Source of the DNA: SFEL01 sp045603585
Lineage (GTDB): Bacteria > Bacillota > Clostridia > Christensenellales > CAG-138
DNA: 64,000 bases
NCBI GenBank assembly: GCA_045603585.1
Contig: JAZUMK010000027.1
Location: 1-64,000, forward strand
Reading direction: 5' to 3'
Both the position numbers and the translations under genes were made by a program. Position 1 is the stretch's first letter, and the number at the start of each line of letters is the position of its first letter. Below the pieces are notes generated by a model. The model had not been told where the DNA came from. It was given only the letters and a program-made list of their open reading frames with translations, and ran no database searches. Below, piece by piece: positions 40,975 through 50,017 of this stretch.

Positions 40975-42702
40975 TTATGATTTTTGTTTTATAGCCTTAA
41001 CCTCGGCTGTATCCGGGGTTACATAAGCTGTTCGGTTGGTAGTGTATATCACCATGCCCGGTTTGGAACCGGAGGGCTTTTTTACGTAGCGCTTTTCGGT
41101 ATAATCCACAGGGATATTTTCGCCGCCTCTGCCCTTGCTGTAATATGCCGCAAGGAGCGCCCCCTCATAAAGGGTTTGCTTTGGAGGATCTTCCGCCTTG
41201 ATTATTACATGGGAGCCGGGAATATCCTTTGTATGCATCCAAATATCCTTTGGCCCGGCAAGCTTCAATGTGAGCATATCGTTTTGTCTGTTGTTTTTGC
41301 CAACGTATATCTCTATGCCGTCTGAAGAAATAAAGCACATGGGCTTTGATGCGGGAAGCCTTTGCACCTTTCCCTTTGGCCGCTTTATATACCCTTCATT
41401 CATAAGCTCGTCGCTCAGCTCACGAAGCTCGGAATCGCCTGTACACTTATCCAGATTATCCAGCTGTCCCTCAAGGTATGCAAGCTCTTCCAACGTTTTT
41501 TCACGCTGTTCTGCCGCCATATCTCTGGCAGCCTTTGCCTTTTGATATTTTTTATAGTATTTCTGTGCATTGTCGTTTGGCGACAGGCGGGAATCCAGCG
41601 GAATAACCATGGGTTCCGGAGGATCCATGTAGTAGTTGTAAACCGCCGCCTCACTGCTTCCCTGCTGAAGGTTATAGGCGTTTGCGGTAAGCAGTTCGCC
41701 GTACAGCCTGAGCTTTTCTATATCACCTTCTGAGCTTATGGCTTCATCCTGCATTGCCAGCTTCTTTTTGCAGCGTTCAATGTTATTCTGCAGGGTTTTT
41801 CGAATGCCTGCGCCCTGCCTGCGCATGCGATGAATAAGGTCTGTTTCGGCATAAAAGCTATCCAGCGCTTCGCCTATGGATGACATTCTGCGATATTCAT
41901 ATCCATACGGAATAAACGGAAGCACCCCTTCAGGTTCACCCTGTTCATCCACTATCATGGATGCATTTATGCGGCCCTGTGAAAGTTCACTGTAAAAATC
42001 ACAAAAATCCGCTGCGGCCTTTTGCCGTTCATCCTCTGTAAGGTCTTCCCATCCCCGTCCCTCTATAATGCTGTCATACAGCTTTGCAGCAACGGACGGA
42101 GCAAGGCCGAAAAACCTGCCGGATAAAGCCTTGTCCGGCCGAACAGCGCCGCTTATCGCATTATAAAAATCCTCTGCAGAAGCCTGCATTGGGTCCTGTT
42201 TTTCCTGAGAGGGCGGAGCAATGTATTCCAGTCCCGGCAATATGGTACGTACATTGGACATGCCAACGCCTACGCGTTTTATTGCATCCAGAATGATGCC
42301 CTTTTCGCTGATAAGGATTATGTTGGAATACTTGCCCATTATCTCGGCGCAAAGAGTATAGGGAACCATGTCGCCGAGCTCATTCTGGGCTTCTATTGCA
42401 ATATAAACCGAGCGGTCAAGATTTGGCTGATCAATGGACAAAATCCGCCCGCCGGAAAGGCGCTTCCTCAGCAGCATGCAAAATGCAGGAGCTTCGATGG
42501 GATTCTCCCGCTTTATGCCTGTCAGCTGCAGCCTGCAATGCTCCGGAGACGCACAAAGAAGCAGACGGTAGTTTTCTCCGCCGCTTCTTACTGCCAGTAT
42601 AAGCTCATCCTTGTCAGGCTGCTGTATTTTGTCTATTCGCCCCCCGATCAGCACCTTAGCTTCTGCTACTGCTGCGGCAAGGCTCAGTCCGTCCATAGCC
42701 AT
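40975..42702 (-). CDS. rqcH: NFACT protein RqcH (Rqc2 homologue)
   Basis: A 575-residue NFACT protein, earlier annotated as fibronectin-binding protein. It binds stalled 50S-peptidyl-tRNA complexes and adds C-terminal alanine tails for degradation. The NFACT-N domain (about 1-200) keeps the Asp96-Arg97 pair needed for tailing in B. subtilis RqcH. A helix-hairpin and long coiled coil follow (about 270-430). The NFACT-R domain (about 450-560) has FISSDGIEIYVGKNNRQND and DIWMHTKDIPGSHV. An 18-bp CGTACG palindrome lies 29 nt upstream. The context, with a topoisomerase pair and an SSB-like gene, is not obviously linked. Confidence 0.93.
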   Translation of the reverse strand: MAMDGLSLAAAVAEAKVLIGGRIDKIQQPDKDELILAVRSGGENYRLLLCASPEHCRLQLTGIKRENPIEAPAFCMLLRKRLSGGRILSIDQPNLDRSVYIAIEAQNELGDMVPYTLCAEIMGKYSNIILISEKGIILDAIKRVGVGMSNVRTILPGLEYIAPPSQEKQDPMQASAEDFYNAISGAVRPDKALSGRFFGLAPSVAAKLYDSIIEGRGWEDLTEDERQKAAADFCDFYSELSQGRINASMIVDEQGEPEGVLPFIPYGYEYRRMSSIGEALDSFYAETDLIHRMRRQGAGIRKTLQNNIERCKKKLAMQDEAISSEGDIEKLRLYGELLTANAYNLQQGSSEAAVYNYYMDPPEPMVIPLDSRLSPNDNAQKYYKKYQKAKAARDMAAEQREKTLEELAYLEGQLDNLDKCTGDSELRELSDELMNEGYIKRPKGKVQRLPASKPMCFISSDGIEIYVGKNNRQNDMLTLKLAGPKDIWMHTKDIPGSHVIIKAEDPPKQTLYEGALLAAYYSKGRGGENIPVDYTEKRYVKKPSGSKPGMVIYTTNRTAYVTPDTAEVKAIKQKS

Positions 42703-42731
42703 CGCTTTTTATCCTTTGTAGCATGTCTTTA

Positions 42732-42749
42732 TTCGTACGCTCGTACGAT
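42732..42749. repeat. 18-bp CGTACG palindromic element, copy 1
   Basis: TTCGTACGCTCGTACGAT, with a central dyad TCGTACG-CT-CGTACGA, lies between the SSB-like gene and rqcH. An identical 18-mer occurs at 61893-61910, in the gap between priA and def. Function unknown. Confidence 0.6.
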
Positions 42750-42762
42750 TGTTTATCATTGT

Positions 42763-43374
42763 CTATATCAATTCAATGGATGAACAGGAAACCTCGTGGG
42801 CCGTCCTGTCCTGCATTGTTCCATCCGGCAGCTGCTTTTGATATCTGCGGCTTTGTATCCGTCCAACGATCCTCAGCCTGCTTCCGACTGCCATTTCGCT
42901 GGCTATGCGGGCATTTCGCCCCCATGCTATGCATGGAAGATAGTCCGATTTGTTGAATGAGCGGTTGCACGCGATAAGCATATCCCCTATCTCCCGCATA
43001 AATGGTGTGGTGCGAAACACCACAGGCTTACAGAGATATCCTGTAAGCGTCAGGGAATTTTCGGGAATGTCCTCTTCAAACATGGGCTGAATTGACCTTG
43101 CAAAAAGCGTTACGCACAGCCTGCTGCCCTGTTCATTATGGCGGGTATAGGAGCGCAGCTGCCCGGATACCGCAACACGGTCTCCCTCAGCCGGCATACA
43201 AAACACAAGCCGCCCCGGTATGGTTACCGGAATACAGTCGATGGTGCCGCTGAGCCGAGGGACCAATATTGACGCTTTGTAAAAATCCTCACCGTACAGC
43301 TGATGGTCAAGCTGTGGGGCAGCCGCTAAAGTTCCGCTTATATAGGCATTGTTTTCATCTATGGATACCTTCAT
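42763..43374 (-). CDS. Tandem OB-fold single-stranded DNA-binding-like protein
   Basis: A 203-residue protein that looks like two OB folds in tandem. The first (about 8-95) contains NAYISGTLAAAP and GDRVAVSGQLRSYTR. The second (about 100-203) contains LTLTGYLCKP, LIACNRSFNKSDYLPCIAWGRNA and GSRLRIVGRIQSRRYQK. These match the SSB/PriB pattern: a xGxLxxxP first strand, a WG-type turn, and a GxxxxxxGxxxxR strand. Such proteins in Clostridia are annotated as SSB or primosomal protein N homologues. The acidic C-terminal tip of true SSB is missing; the protein ends SSIELI. It follows parC by 62 nt on the same strand. Confidence 0.7.
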   Translation of the reverse strand: MKVSIDENNAYISGTLAAAPQLDHQLYGEDFYKASILVPRLSGTIDCIPVTIPGRLVFCMPAEGDRVAVSGQLRSYTRHNEQGSRLCVTLFARSIQPMFEEDIPENSLTLTGYLCKPVVFRTTPFMREIGDMLIACNRSFNKSDYLPCIAWGRNARIASEMAVGSRLRIVGRIQSRRYQKQLPDGTMQDRTAHEVSCSSIELI

Positions 43375-43436
43375 ATAATTACCGTCCTTCGCCTGTTGTG
43401 AAAGATGGTATATAAATATTCGGTATCCGGCTGGGA

Positions 43437-45860
43437 TTATGACAGTGCCTTACGTCCTCCGATAACAATATCATCCAGCAAAGCCATTACCGTAAGCATA
43501 CCCTTGCCTGCCCTCTGTTCGATAAGCACCGATTCGGTATTAATTCTGGTTTCAGTACCGTGGAACTGGCTGATGACTATATCATAGGGTTCCTTTACAT
43601 AGAATGCTGCGGCAACAGCTGTTCCGTTGGAGCCGTTTTTCTTGAAATCAAAGGTCTTTAAGCCTTTGCCGTTTCTGCCCTGAATTTCATAATCCAGTGC
43701 AAGGCTGCGCTTTGCATAGCCCCTGTCGGAAACGGTCAGTATCTCGCCCTCGTCTCCCATCTGGGTTGCAAACATGACCTCATCATCCCCATCCAGCTTC
43801 ATGCACTTTACGCCGCCTGCTGATTTGCCCATCTCGGGCACGGTTTCGGTTTCAAAGCGAATGCTCATGCCCGCCTTGCTTATCATGATAATGCTGCTGT
43901 TTTCGCCGCTTACCTTTTCAACGGCAACTATACCGTCGCCATCCCTGAGAGAAATGGCCGCCGTACGCTTGGCTCGGATATCATACTCTGCGCCGGAAGT
44001 AAGCTTAACATTGCCCTTCTTGGTATAGAACAGCAGCCTGGAATCAGCAACAGTATCAAAGCAGGCAACTATATGTTCGTCCTTTTCGAGCTGCACAAGG
44101 GAATTCAGATTTACAGCCTTTGCGTTGGCGCGGGTTTCAGGCATTTCATCCACCGCAAGCATAAGACAGTTACCCATATCCGTAAACATATACAGCTTTT
44201 TATCCGTCTGGGTATCGATAATAAAGCGTGGCTTTTCTGCCGCAATCTGTTCAATTGAGAAATTGCGTTTTGGCATGCGGCGCACCTTGCCGCCTTCCAG
44301 CAGCGCAACCACCGCATCATCCACCACTATCATATCTTCGCGGGCAACGATAATTTCCTGCTCCCCTGCTATAAGCTTTGTTCTGCGGGGAACGGCGTGC
44401 TTTTCTTTAATTGCCAGCATTTCTGCGCGGATTACAGCGCGCAGCTTTTCCTTTGAAGCCAATATGGCCTTGTATTCCTTTATCAGGCGCTTGACTTCCT
44501 TGTATTCCTTTTCAATTGCAAGGCGCTCAAGGTTTGTAAGGCGCTGAAGACGCAAATCAAGTATTGCCTGCGCCTGTGTTTCGGTAAGACCGAAGCGGGT
44601 CATGAGGGCTTCGCGGGCCTCCTTGGGAGATTTTGCGGCACGAATAAGCGCAATAACCTCATCGATATTGGAAATGGCCACCATAAGGCCTTCCAGAATG
44701 TGTTCCCTTCGCTCTGCCGCGTCAAGGTCATACTTTGTACGCCTGGTTACAACATTTTCCTGATGGACAATATAATGCCGCAGTATCTCGCGAACGCCCA
44801 ATGTCTGGGGCTTGCCCTCGGCAATGGCAACCATGTTTATGCCAAAGGTCGTCTGCAGGTCAGAATACTTGTAAAGATACTGAAGTATCTTATCCGCATC
44901 GGCATCCTTTTTTACCTCTATGACAGCTCGCATGCCCATCCTGTCGGATTCATCCCGTATTCCGGATATGCCTGCAAACAGCACCTTTTTTTCTTCGCTT
45001 ACCCTGAGTATTTCTTCCAGCGCTCTGGCCTTGTTGACCTGATAGGGCATTTCGGTAATGACGATAAGTTTTTTGCCATTCTTCTGCTCCTCTATCTCGG
45101 TCTTTGCGCGAACAGTGATCTTGCCGCGGCCGGTTTCATATGCGGCGCGTATTTCGTCGGATTCCAGTATGTATCCGCCTGTTGGAAAATCCGGGCAGGG
45201 CATCACCTTCATGATTTCATCAAGAGATACATCCGGGTTGTCCAATACTAAAATTGCCGCATCAATAGCCTCCGCCATGTTATGGGGAGGTATGTTTGTG
45301 GCAAGGCCAACGGCGATGCCGGAGGTACCGTTTACCAGAAGATTAGGAAATCTGCCCGGCAACACATCGGGCTCTTTTAGGGTATCGTCAAAGTTAAGGC
45401 TGAATTTTACCGTATCTTTATCAAGATCCCGCAGCATCTCAATAGCCACAGGGGTCATGCGTGCCTCGGTATATCGCATTGCGGCGGCAGAGTCGCCGTC
45501 CACGCTGCCGAAGTTTCCGTGGCCGTCCACCATGGGCATCTGCATATTGAAATCCTGGGCCATGCGCACCATGGCATCATATACGGACGAATCGCCATGG
45601 GGATGATATTTACCCAGACAGTCACCCACGATACGGGCGCTCTTTCTGTGGGGCTTATCCGGAGCAAGACCAAGCTCCATCATGGTATAGAGTATGCGCC
45701 GCTGAACAGGCTTGAGACCGTCCTCGATACGAGGCAGCGCACGTTCCATGATTACATGCTCGGCATAGGGTATCATGGAGTCGTGCATTACTGCATCCAT
45801 GCCCTTGGTCAATATGGTTTCTCCGGTAAAGGATATCTGGTTATCTGTTTTTTTTGCCAT
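43437..45860 (-). CDS. parC: Type IIA topoisomerase subunit A (topoisomerase IV ParC-like)
   Basis: An 807-residue subunit that cuts and rejoins DNA. The catalytic Tyr130 is in AAMRYTEARM. The quinolone-resistance region reads HPHGDSSVYDA with wild-type-like Ser91 and Asp95. The C-terminal beta-pinwheel starts near residue 495. Its last blades contain QGRNGKG, a degenerate form of the GyrA box QRRGGKG, which argues for topoisomerase IV rather than gyrase. The gene starts 6 nt after the subunit B gene, the usual parE-parC arrangement. A second gyrase pair would be expected elsewhere in the genome. Confidence 0.85.
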   Translation of the reverse strand: MAKKTDNQISFTGETILTKGMDAVMHDSMIPYAEHVIMERALPRIEDGLKPVQRRILYTMMELGLAPDKPHRKSARIVGDCLGKYHPHGDSSVYDAMVRMAQDFNMQMPMVDGHGNFGSVDGDSAAAMRYTEARMTPVAIEMLRDLDKDTVKFSLNFDDTLKEPDVLPGRFPNLLVNGTSGIAVGLATNIPPHNMAEAIDAAILVLDNPDVSLDEIMKVMPCPDFPTGGYILESDEIRAAYETGRGKITVRAKTEIEEQKNGKKLIVITEMPYQVNKARALEEILRVSEEKKVLFAGISGIRDESDRMGMRAVIEVKKDADADKILQYLYKYSDLQTTFGINMVAIAEGKPQTLGVREILRHYIVHQENVVTRRTKYDLDAAERREHILEGLMVAISNIDEVIALIRAAKSPKEAREALMTRFGLTETQAQAILDLRLQRLTNLERLAIEKEYKEVKRLIKEYKAILASKEKLRAVIRAEMLAIKEKHAVPRRTKLIAGEQEIIVAREDMIVVDDAVVALLEGGKVRRMPKRNFSIEQIAAEKPRFIIDTQTDKKLYMFTDMGNCLMLAVDEMPETRANAKAVNLNSLVQLEKDEHIVACFDTVADSRLLFYTKKGNVKLTSGAEYDIRAKRTAAISLRDGDGIVAVEKVSGENSSIIMISKAGMSIRFETETVPEMGKSAGGVKCMKLDGDDEVMFATQMGDEGEILTVSDRGYAKRSLALDYEIQGRNGKGLKTFDFKKNGSNGTAVAAAFYVKEPYDIVISQFHGTETRINTESVLIEQRAGKGMLTVMALLDDIVIGGRKALS

Positions 45861-45866
45861 TGCCGC

Positions 45867-47834
45867 TTACCTTTCAGCGCTTTCTATGGTCACCTTGTCC
45901 TCAAATGTATCTGTCTTGTTGAAGTTGGCATATTCGCTTATGTATTCCTTGCGGGGAGCAACCTTGTCCCCCATAAGCACCGTAACAAGATGCTCAACAT
46001 CAGCAGCATCCGTCAGCTCTACCCTTATCAGTGAGCGGTTTTCGGGATTCATGGTGGTTTCCCAAAGCTGCTCGGGGTTCATCTCGCCAAGACCCTTGTA
46101 ACGCTGAAGTGTGTAGCCCTTTGTGCCACGGGTCAGCTTATTAAGCTCCGCATCGGAATAGGCGTATTTTACATCCTTGCCCCGCTGTATCTTGTAAAGA
46201 GGTGGCAAGCCGATATAAACGTGACCTTCAGTAATAAGCTCCTTCATATAGCGATAGAAGAAGGTAAGCAGTATTGCACGGATATGGGCGCCATCCTGGT
46301 CAGCATCGGACAGGATTATGATTTTATTGTACTTAAGGCCGGATATATCAAAGTCCTCGCCGATGCCTGTGCCCATGGCGGTAATGATGGAGCGGAACTC
46401 CTCATTGGCCAATACCTGATCCAGACGTTTCTTTTCAACATTAAGCGGCTTGCCGCGAAGGGGCAATATGGCCTGAAAGCGTCTGTCTCTGCCCTGCTTT
46501 GCGCTGCCGCCTGCAGAGTCACCCTCTACGATAAACAGCTCATTAAGCTCCGCATTGCGTCCTGTGCAGCTGGACAGTTTGCCGACCAGCGGGGCGTTTT
46601 CCAGCTTGCTCTTTTCGCGGGCCATGGTCTTTGCCTTGCGGGCAGCTTCCCTTACCTTTGCGGCCTTTGCTGCCTTATCTGCGATCTTGGCTGCTATTTC
46701 GCCGTTTTTAAGGTCATCAAGGTATGTGGCAAGCTGTTCGGAAAGAATGTATTCCACTGCGGTGCGTGCTTCGGTATTTCCAAGCTTGGTTTTGGTCTGG
46801 CCCTCAAACTGAACATTTCGCATCTTGAGGGAAATAACCGCAGTAAGGCCTTCCCGGAAGTCCTCGCCGGAAAGTGACGGATCCTTATCCTTGAGTATGC
46901 CTGCCTTGCGGCAATAATCGTTTAGCACCTTGGTAAGGGCCGCTTTGAAGCCTGTTTCGTGGGCGCCGCCCTCGGTGGTGGGTATGTTATTTACATAGGA
47001 GAATATACTCTCGGTATAGCCGTCGTTGTGCTGCATGGCTATTTCCACGGAGATATTATCCTTTTTCCCGCTGATATATATAGGTTCGGCATAAATCGCC
47101 GTCTTGTCGTCGCTGAGATACTTTACAAAATCTATTATGCCGCCGTCGTAGCGGAATTCGCTGGCCTTTTTGTTGCCCCTCTCCCTCTCATCCTCCAGCA
47201 TAAAAGTTACGCCTTTGTTAAGGTAGGCAAGCTCCTTCAGCCGCTTGGATATAACGCCGAAGTTCATTTCGAGGGTTTCAAATACACGCTTGTCCGGCAG
47301 GAAGGTTATCTTTGTGCCCTGGCGGCGCACCCTGCCTTCTTCAGCGAGGGGAGCCATGGGACGGCCTGATACCATCTTGCCGTCGGCGCCTTCATAGCTG
47401 CGGAAGGTCTGGCGATACAGCCTGCCGCCTGTGCATACCTCAACCTCAAGGTATTCGCTGAGGGCATTTACAACAGATGCGCCAACACCGTGAAGGCCAC
47501 CGGAATAGCCGTAGGAATCATTATCAAACTTGCCGCCTGCATGAAGCTGAGTAAATACCACCTCGACGCCGCTTACCCCAAGCTTTTCATGTATGCCAAC
47601 AGGTATACCGCGGCCATTGTCCTCTACGGTAACGGACTGATCTCTGTGCAGCGTAACCTTCACTGTATCGGCAAAGCCGTTTGCGGCTTCATCCACAGCG
47701 TTGTCCACTATCTCCCACAGCATATGATGCAGGCCCTTGATACCGGTGCTGCCTATATACATGCCGGGACGCATGCGCACCGCCTCAAGACCCTCCATTA
47801 TTTTAATATCACTTACATCATAATCCTTGGCCAT
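45867..47834 (-). CDS. parE: Type IIA topoisomerase subunit B (topoisomerase IV ParE-like)
   Basis: A 655-residue ATPase subunit. GHKL motifs are EIVDNAVDEA, EDNGRGIPV and GGLHGVGASVVNALS. The TOPRIM domain has EGDSAGGSAKQGRD and DADQDGAHIR, with metal-binding residues intact. The length lacks the large insert of proteobacterial GyrB. The ATG at 47834 follows GGAGG 6 nt upstream; an in-frame start six codons earlier lacks one. Identity as ParE rather than GyrB rests on the partner and gene order. Confidence 0.85.
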   Translation of the reverse strand: MAKDYDVSDIKIMEGLEAVRMRPGMYIGSTGIKGLHHMLWEIVDNAVDEAANGFADTVKVTLHRDQSVTVEDNGRGIPVGIHEKLGVSGVEVVFTQLHAGGKFDNDSYGYSGGLHGVGASVVNALSEYLEVEVCTGGRLYRQTFRSYEGADGKMVSGRPMAPLAEEGRVRRQGTKITFLPDKRVFETLEMNFGVISKRLKELAYLNKGVTFMLEDERERGNKKASEFRYDGGIIDFVKYLSDDKTAIYAEPIYISGKKDNISVEIAMQHNDGYTESIFSYVNNIPTTEGGAHETGFKAALTKVLNDYCRKAGILKDKDPSLSGEDFREGLTAVISLKMRNVQFEGQTKTKLGNTEARTAVEYILSEQLATYLDDLKNGEIAAKIADKAAKAAKVREAARKAKTMAREKSKLENAPLVGKLSSCTGRNAELNELFIVEGDSAGGSAKQGRDRRFQAILPLRGKPLNVEKKRLDQVLANEEFRSIITAMGTGIGEDFDISGLKYNKIIILSDADQDGAHIRAILLTFFYRYMKELITEGHVYIGLPPLYKIQRGKDVKYAYSDAELNKLTRGTKGYTLQRYKGLGEMNPEQLWETTMNPENRSLIRVELTDAADVEHLVTVLMGDKVAPRKEYISEYANFNKTDTFEDKVTIESAER

Positions 47835-47881
47835 TTGTTCCTCCGATACCATATGCGGTATATTCAGCTATTCATTACCAC

Positions 47882-47909
47882 ATTATATTATAATACAAAG
47901 TCTTCACAA
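47882..47909 (-). promoter_or_regulatory. parE-parC promoter
   Basis: On the minus strand: TTGTGA (47909-47904), a 16-bp spacer and TATAAT (47887-47882). A second TATAAT overlaps it 5 bp upstream. The leader is about 40 nt. Confidence 0.6.
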
Positions 47910-47992
47910 TGTACACATCACCCTTAATGAGTATTTTATATCATAAAGGTATTTTTTATTGTTTTTCCGTTTTTTTAGTCTTTCGCATATGC

Positions 47993-47998
47993 TATAAT
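47993..47998 (+). promoter_or_regulatory. -10 element immediately before the YkvI-like gene
   Basis: TATAAT ends 7 nt before the ATG at 48006, so the transcript would begin at or next to the start codon. No clear -35 is seen, and there is no Shine-Dalgarno sequence. Confidence 0.5.
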
Positions 47999-48005
47999 TT
48001 AAAAT

Positions 48006-49097
48006 ATGGAAAACACTAAAAGAATCAAAACCGTCCAGCTTGCCTTTTCCTATGCGGGCTTCTATCTTGGAGCAGGATATCTCTCAGGTCAGGAGCTGTG
48101 GCAATTCTTCGGCGTATATGGAAATCACGGTATATACGGCATGATAGTTGCCGTATTGTCTTTGGCGCTGCTTGGAGTTTTGCTGTTCGCCGTCACAAAA
48201 TCCGTGGGTACGGAGGAATTTGACCGGGCTATAATCCGCTTTTACAGCCCCGCCGCCCTGCGCACCTTTGCGCTGCTGGAGATGTTCTTTACCTTTGCAG
48301 TTTTCATGGTAATGTCCGCAGGCGGCGGAGCATTGCTTGAGCAGGTATTCGGCCTTCATCACGCAATAGGCAGCGCATTGTTCTGCATTGCGGTAGCCTA
48401 TGTTTCATTGCAGGGCCTTGATGGACTGATGAAATCCCTCAGCCTGCTGGTTCCCCTGCTTACCGCAACCACACTGGTCATCGCCATTCTTGCCCTGATA
48501 AGAAACGCCGGCGCTCCTGTTACTCTCACTCCTGCGCCAGTCACAAATCCCCTGATGGGCAACTGGATGTTCTCCTCCCTTACCTACATCTCCTATAATT
48601 TCTTCGGCGCGGTCTGCGTATGCGTTCCTTTGGCAAAGCATGTTTCCACCAGGACCGCAAAGCTTGGCCCCATACTCGGCAGCGTAATTCTCGGCCTAAT
48701 AGCCGCAGCGGTATTCTCATCCATGGCAATGAACCCCGCTGCAACAGAAGCGCAGCTTCCCATGCTGGCCATCGCCCAGAGCATAAATCCCAATCTGGGC
48801 TACGTCAGCGCAGCGCCCTTGCTGTTTGGTATGTTTGGTACCTCTCTTTCTGCCATAGTGGCTTTGCTGGCCTATGGCGAAAGCCGCATACCCTCCCTCC
48901 ACAGCCGCAGAACTCCCGTAACAGCCATTCTGGCAGTCATCACATGGGCGGGCAGTTTGTTCGGCTTTGATAAGCTTATAAGCGTGCTGTACCCAATTTG
49001 CGGCTATGTGGGCATAATCGTAATCGTTCTGCTGATAGAGCGCAGAATATACCAGATTCGCCACGATCAGGCGCAGCCTCAGGAATCTTACAAATAA
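48006..49097 (+). CDS. YkvI family membrane protein (APC/LeuT-like transporter)
   Basis: A 363-residue membrane protein with about ten hydrophobic segments, of the family of B. subtilis YkvI. The N-terminal AFSYAGFYLGAGYLSGQEL has the unwound-helix glycine pattern of APC-superfamily amino-acid transporters. The substrate is unknown. The first ATG has no ribosome binding site, but a TATAAT lies just upstream, so the message may be leaderless. No alternative start exists before residue 46. The gene is convergent with the PopT gene and shares a terminator with it. Confidence 0.85.
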   Translation: MENTKRIKTVQLAFSYAGFYLGAGYLSGQELWQFFGVYGNHGIYGMIVAVLSLALLGVLLFAVTKSVGTEEFDRAIIRFYSPAALRTFALLEMFFTFAVFMVMSAGGGALLEQVFGLHHAIGSALFCIAVAYVSLQGLDGLMKSLSLLVPLLTATTLVIAILALIRNAGAPVTLTPAPVTNPLMGNWMFSSLTYISYNFFGAVCVCVPLAKHVSTRTAKLGPILGSVILGLIAAAVFSSMAMNPAATEAQLPMLAIAQSINPNLGYVSAAPLLFGMFGTSLSAIVALLAYGESRIPSLHSRRTPVTAILAVITWAGSLFGFDKLISVLYPICGYVGIIVIVLLIERRIYQIRHDQAQPQESYK

Positions 49098-49104
49098 TCA
49101 ATAA

Positions 49105-49138
49105 ACTAAAAAAGGGCGGAAATTCCGTCCTTTTTTGT
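49105..49138. terminator. Bidirectional terminator between the YkvI-like and PopT genes
   Basis: A stem with A-run and T-run flanks: AAAAAAGGGCGGAA and TTCCGTCCTTTTTT pair with one G-U. It can end both convergent transcripts. Confidence 0.9.
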
Positions 49139-49148
49139 ATGCTTGTCT

Positions 49149-49991
49149 TTATTTGTTTGCTTTATCCAGCTTGGAAAGCAGATATGCAGCCGCAAAACCT
49201 ATCGCCGCAGCAGCTATGCTCAGTATCATTTCCCTGCCGTCCCTGAAGGTCGTAGGAATTATAGGAATCGTGGAAGCTATTACAAAGCCGATAATGCAAT
49301 GGCAAGCCACGCCGTAATTTCTGGTAAGCAGCGCGTTTATTCCCCTGGCAAGGAGTATCACGGTAATTACGATGCCCAGCAGGAACGGTATCATAACCTT
49401 CATATCCATAGCCGCTATACCAGCCGCCATTGGATAATACAGCCCCAGCAGCATCAGTATGGAGGACGAAGTCATGCCGGGAGCGATCATACTGAGACCC
49501 CAAAGGGCTCCGCAGAACAGGAACCAGCCCATATTTGGGGTAAGCTGTACCTGCATGCCGTACTTTATTACCATAAACACCGCAAGCAGCGCCGCAGTGC
49601 TGACAATAAGCGCAGCCCAGCAGGCTTTATTTCGGCCATCGCGGGCACTGTCGCGGAAAAGTTCGGGCAATGTGCCTATTATGAGGCCGATAAACAGACA
49701 GGTGACTATTGTGGCTTCCTTTTCCGCAATTTTTGCTATTGCTCCTGCAAGCAAAACAAACCCCGCAAGAAATCCCAAAACAATTGGAAGTATCATGTGC
49801 TTGTATTTTGGGAGGCCTTTCTTGGGATGGGAAAGCATTTCCATCATGGGCTGATATATGCCGAATATTACGCACAGCACTCCGCCGCTTATGCCCGGCA
49901 GCACTGCGCCTACGCCCATAACCATGCCCTCGATGAAATACAGGGCAAACTTCGCCGGATTAAACTGTTTATTCTGAATATCCTGTGGCAT
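49149..49991 (-). CDS. DUF368 membrane protein (PopT-type undecaprenyl-phosphate translocase)
   Basis: A 280-residue polytopic membrane protein with about eight segments. GVGAVLPGISGGVLCVIFGIY and GLSMIAPGMTSSSILMLLGLY are the two internal, symmetry-related DUF368 motifs with the PG(I/M)(S/T) turns. Recent work shows DUF368 (PopT) and DedA proteins recycle undecaprenyl phosphate across the membrane for wall synthesis. That role is inferred from the family. The gene lies 26 nt after the DUF4364 gene on the same strand, so the two probably form an operon. Confidence 0.9.
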   Translation of the reverse strand: MPQDIQNKQFNPAKFALYFIEGMVMGVGAVLPGISGGVLCVIFGIYQPMMEMLSHPKKGLPKYKHMILPIVLGFLAGFVLLAGAIAKIAEKEATIVTCLFIGLIIGTLPELFRDSARDGRNKACWAALIVSTAALLAVFMVIKYGMQVQLTPNMGWFLFCGALWGLSMIAPGMTSSSILMLLGLYYPMAAGIAAMDMKVMIPFLLGIVITVILLARGINALLTRNYGVACHCIIGFVIASTIPIIPTTFRDGREMILSIAAAAIGFAAAYLLSKLDKANK

Positions 49992-50017
49992 TATTTAAGC
50001 TACCTCTATGCTTTGTT

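Noticed and set aside
42732..42749. The CGTACG palindrome as a second LexA-type box
   Set aside because: It lacks GAAC and GTTC half-sites and differs from the clear box at 11472.
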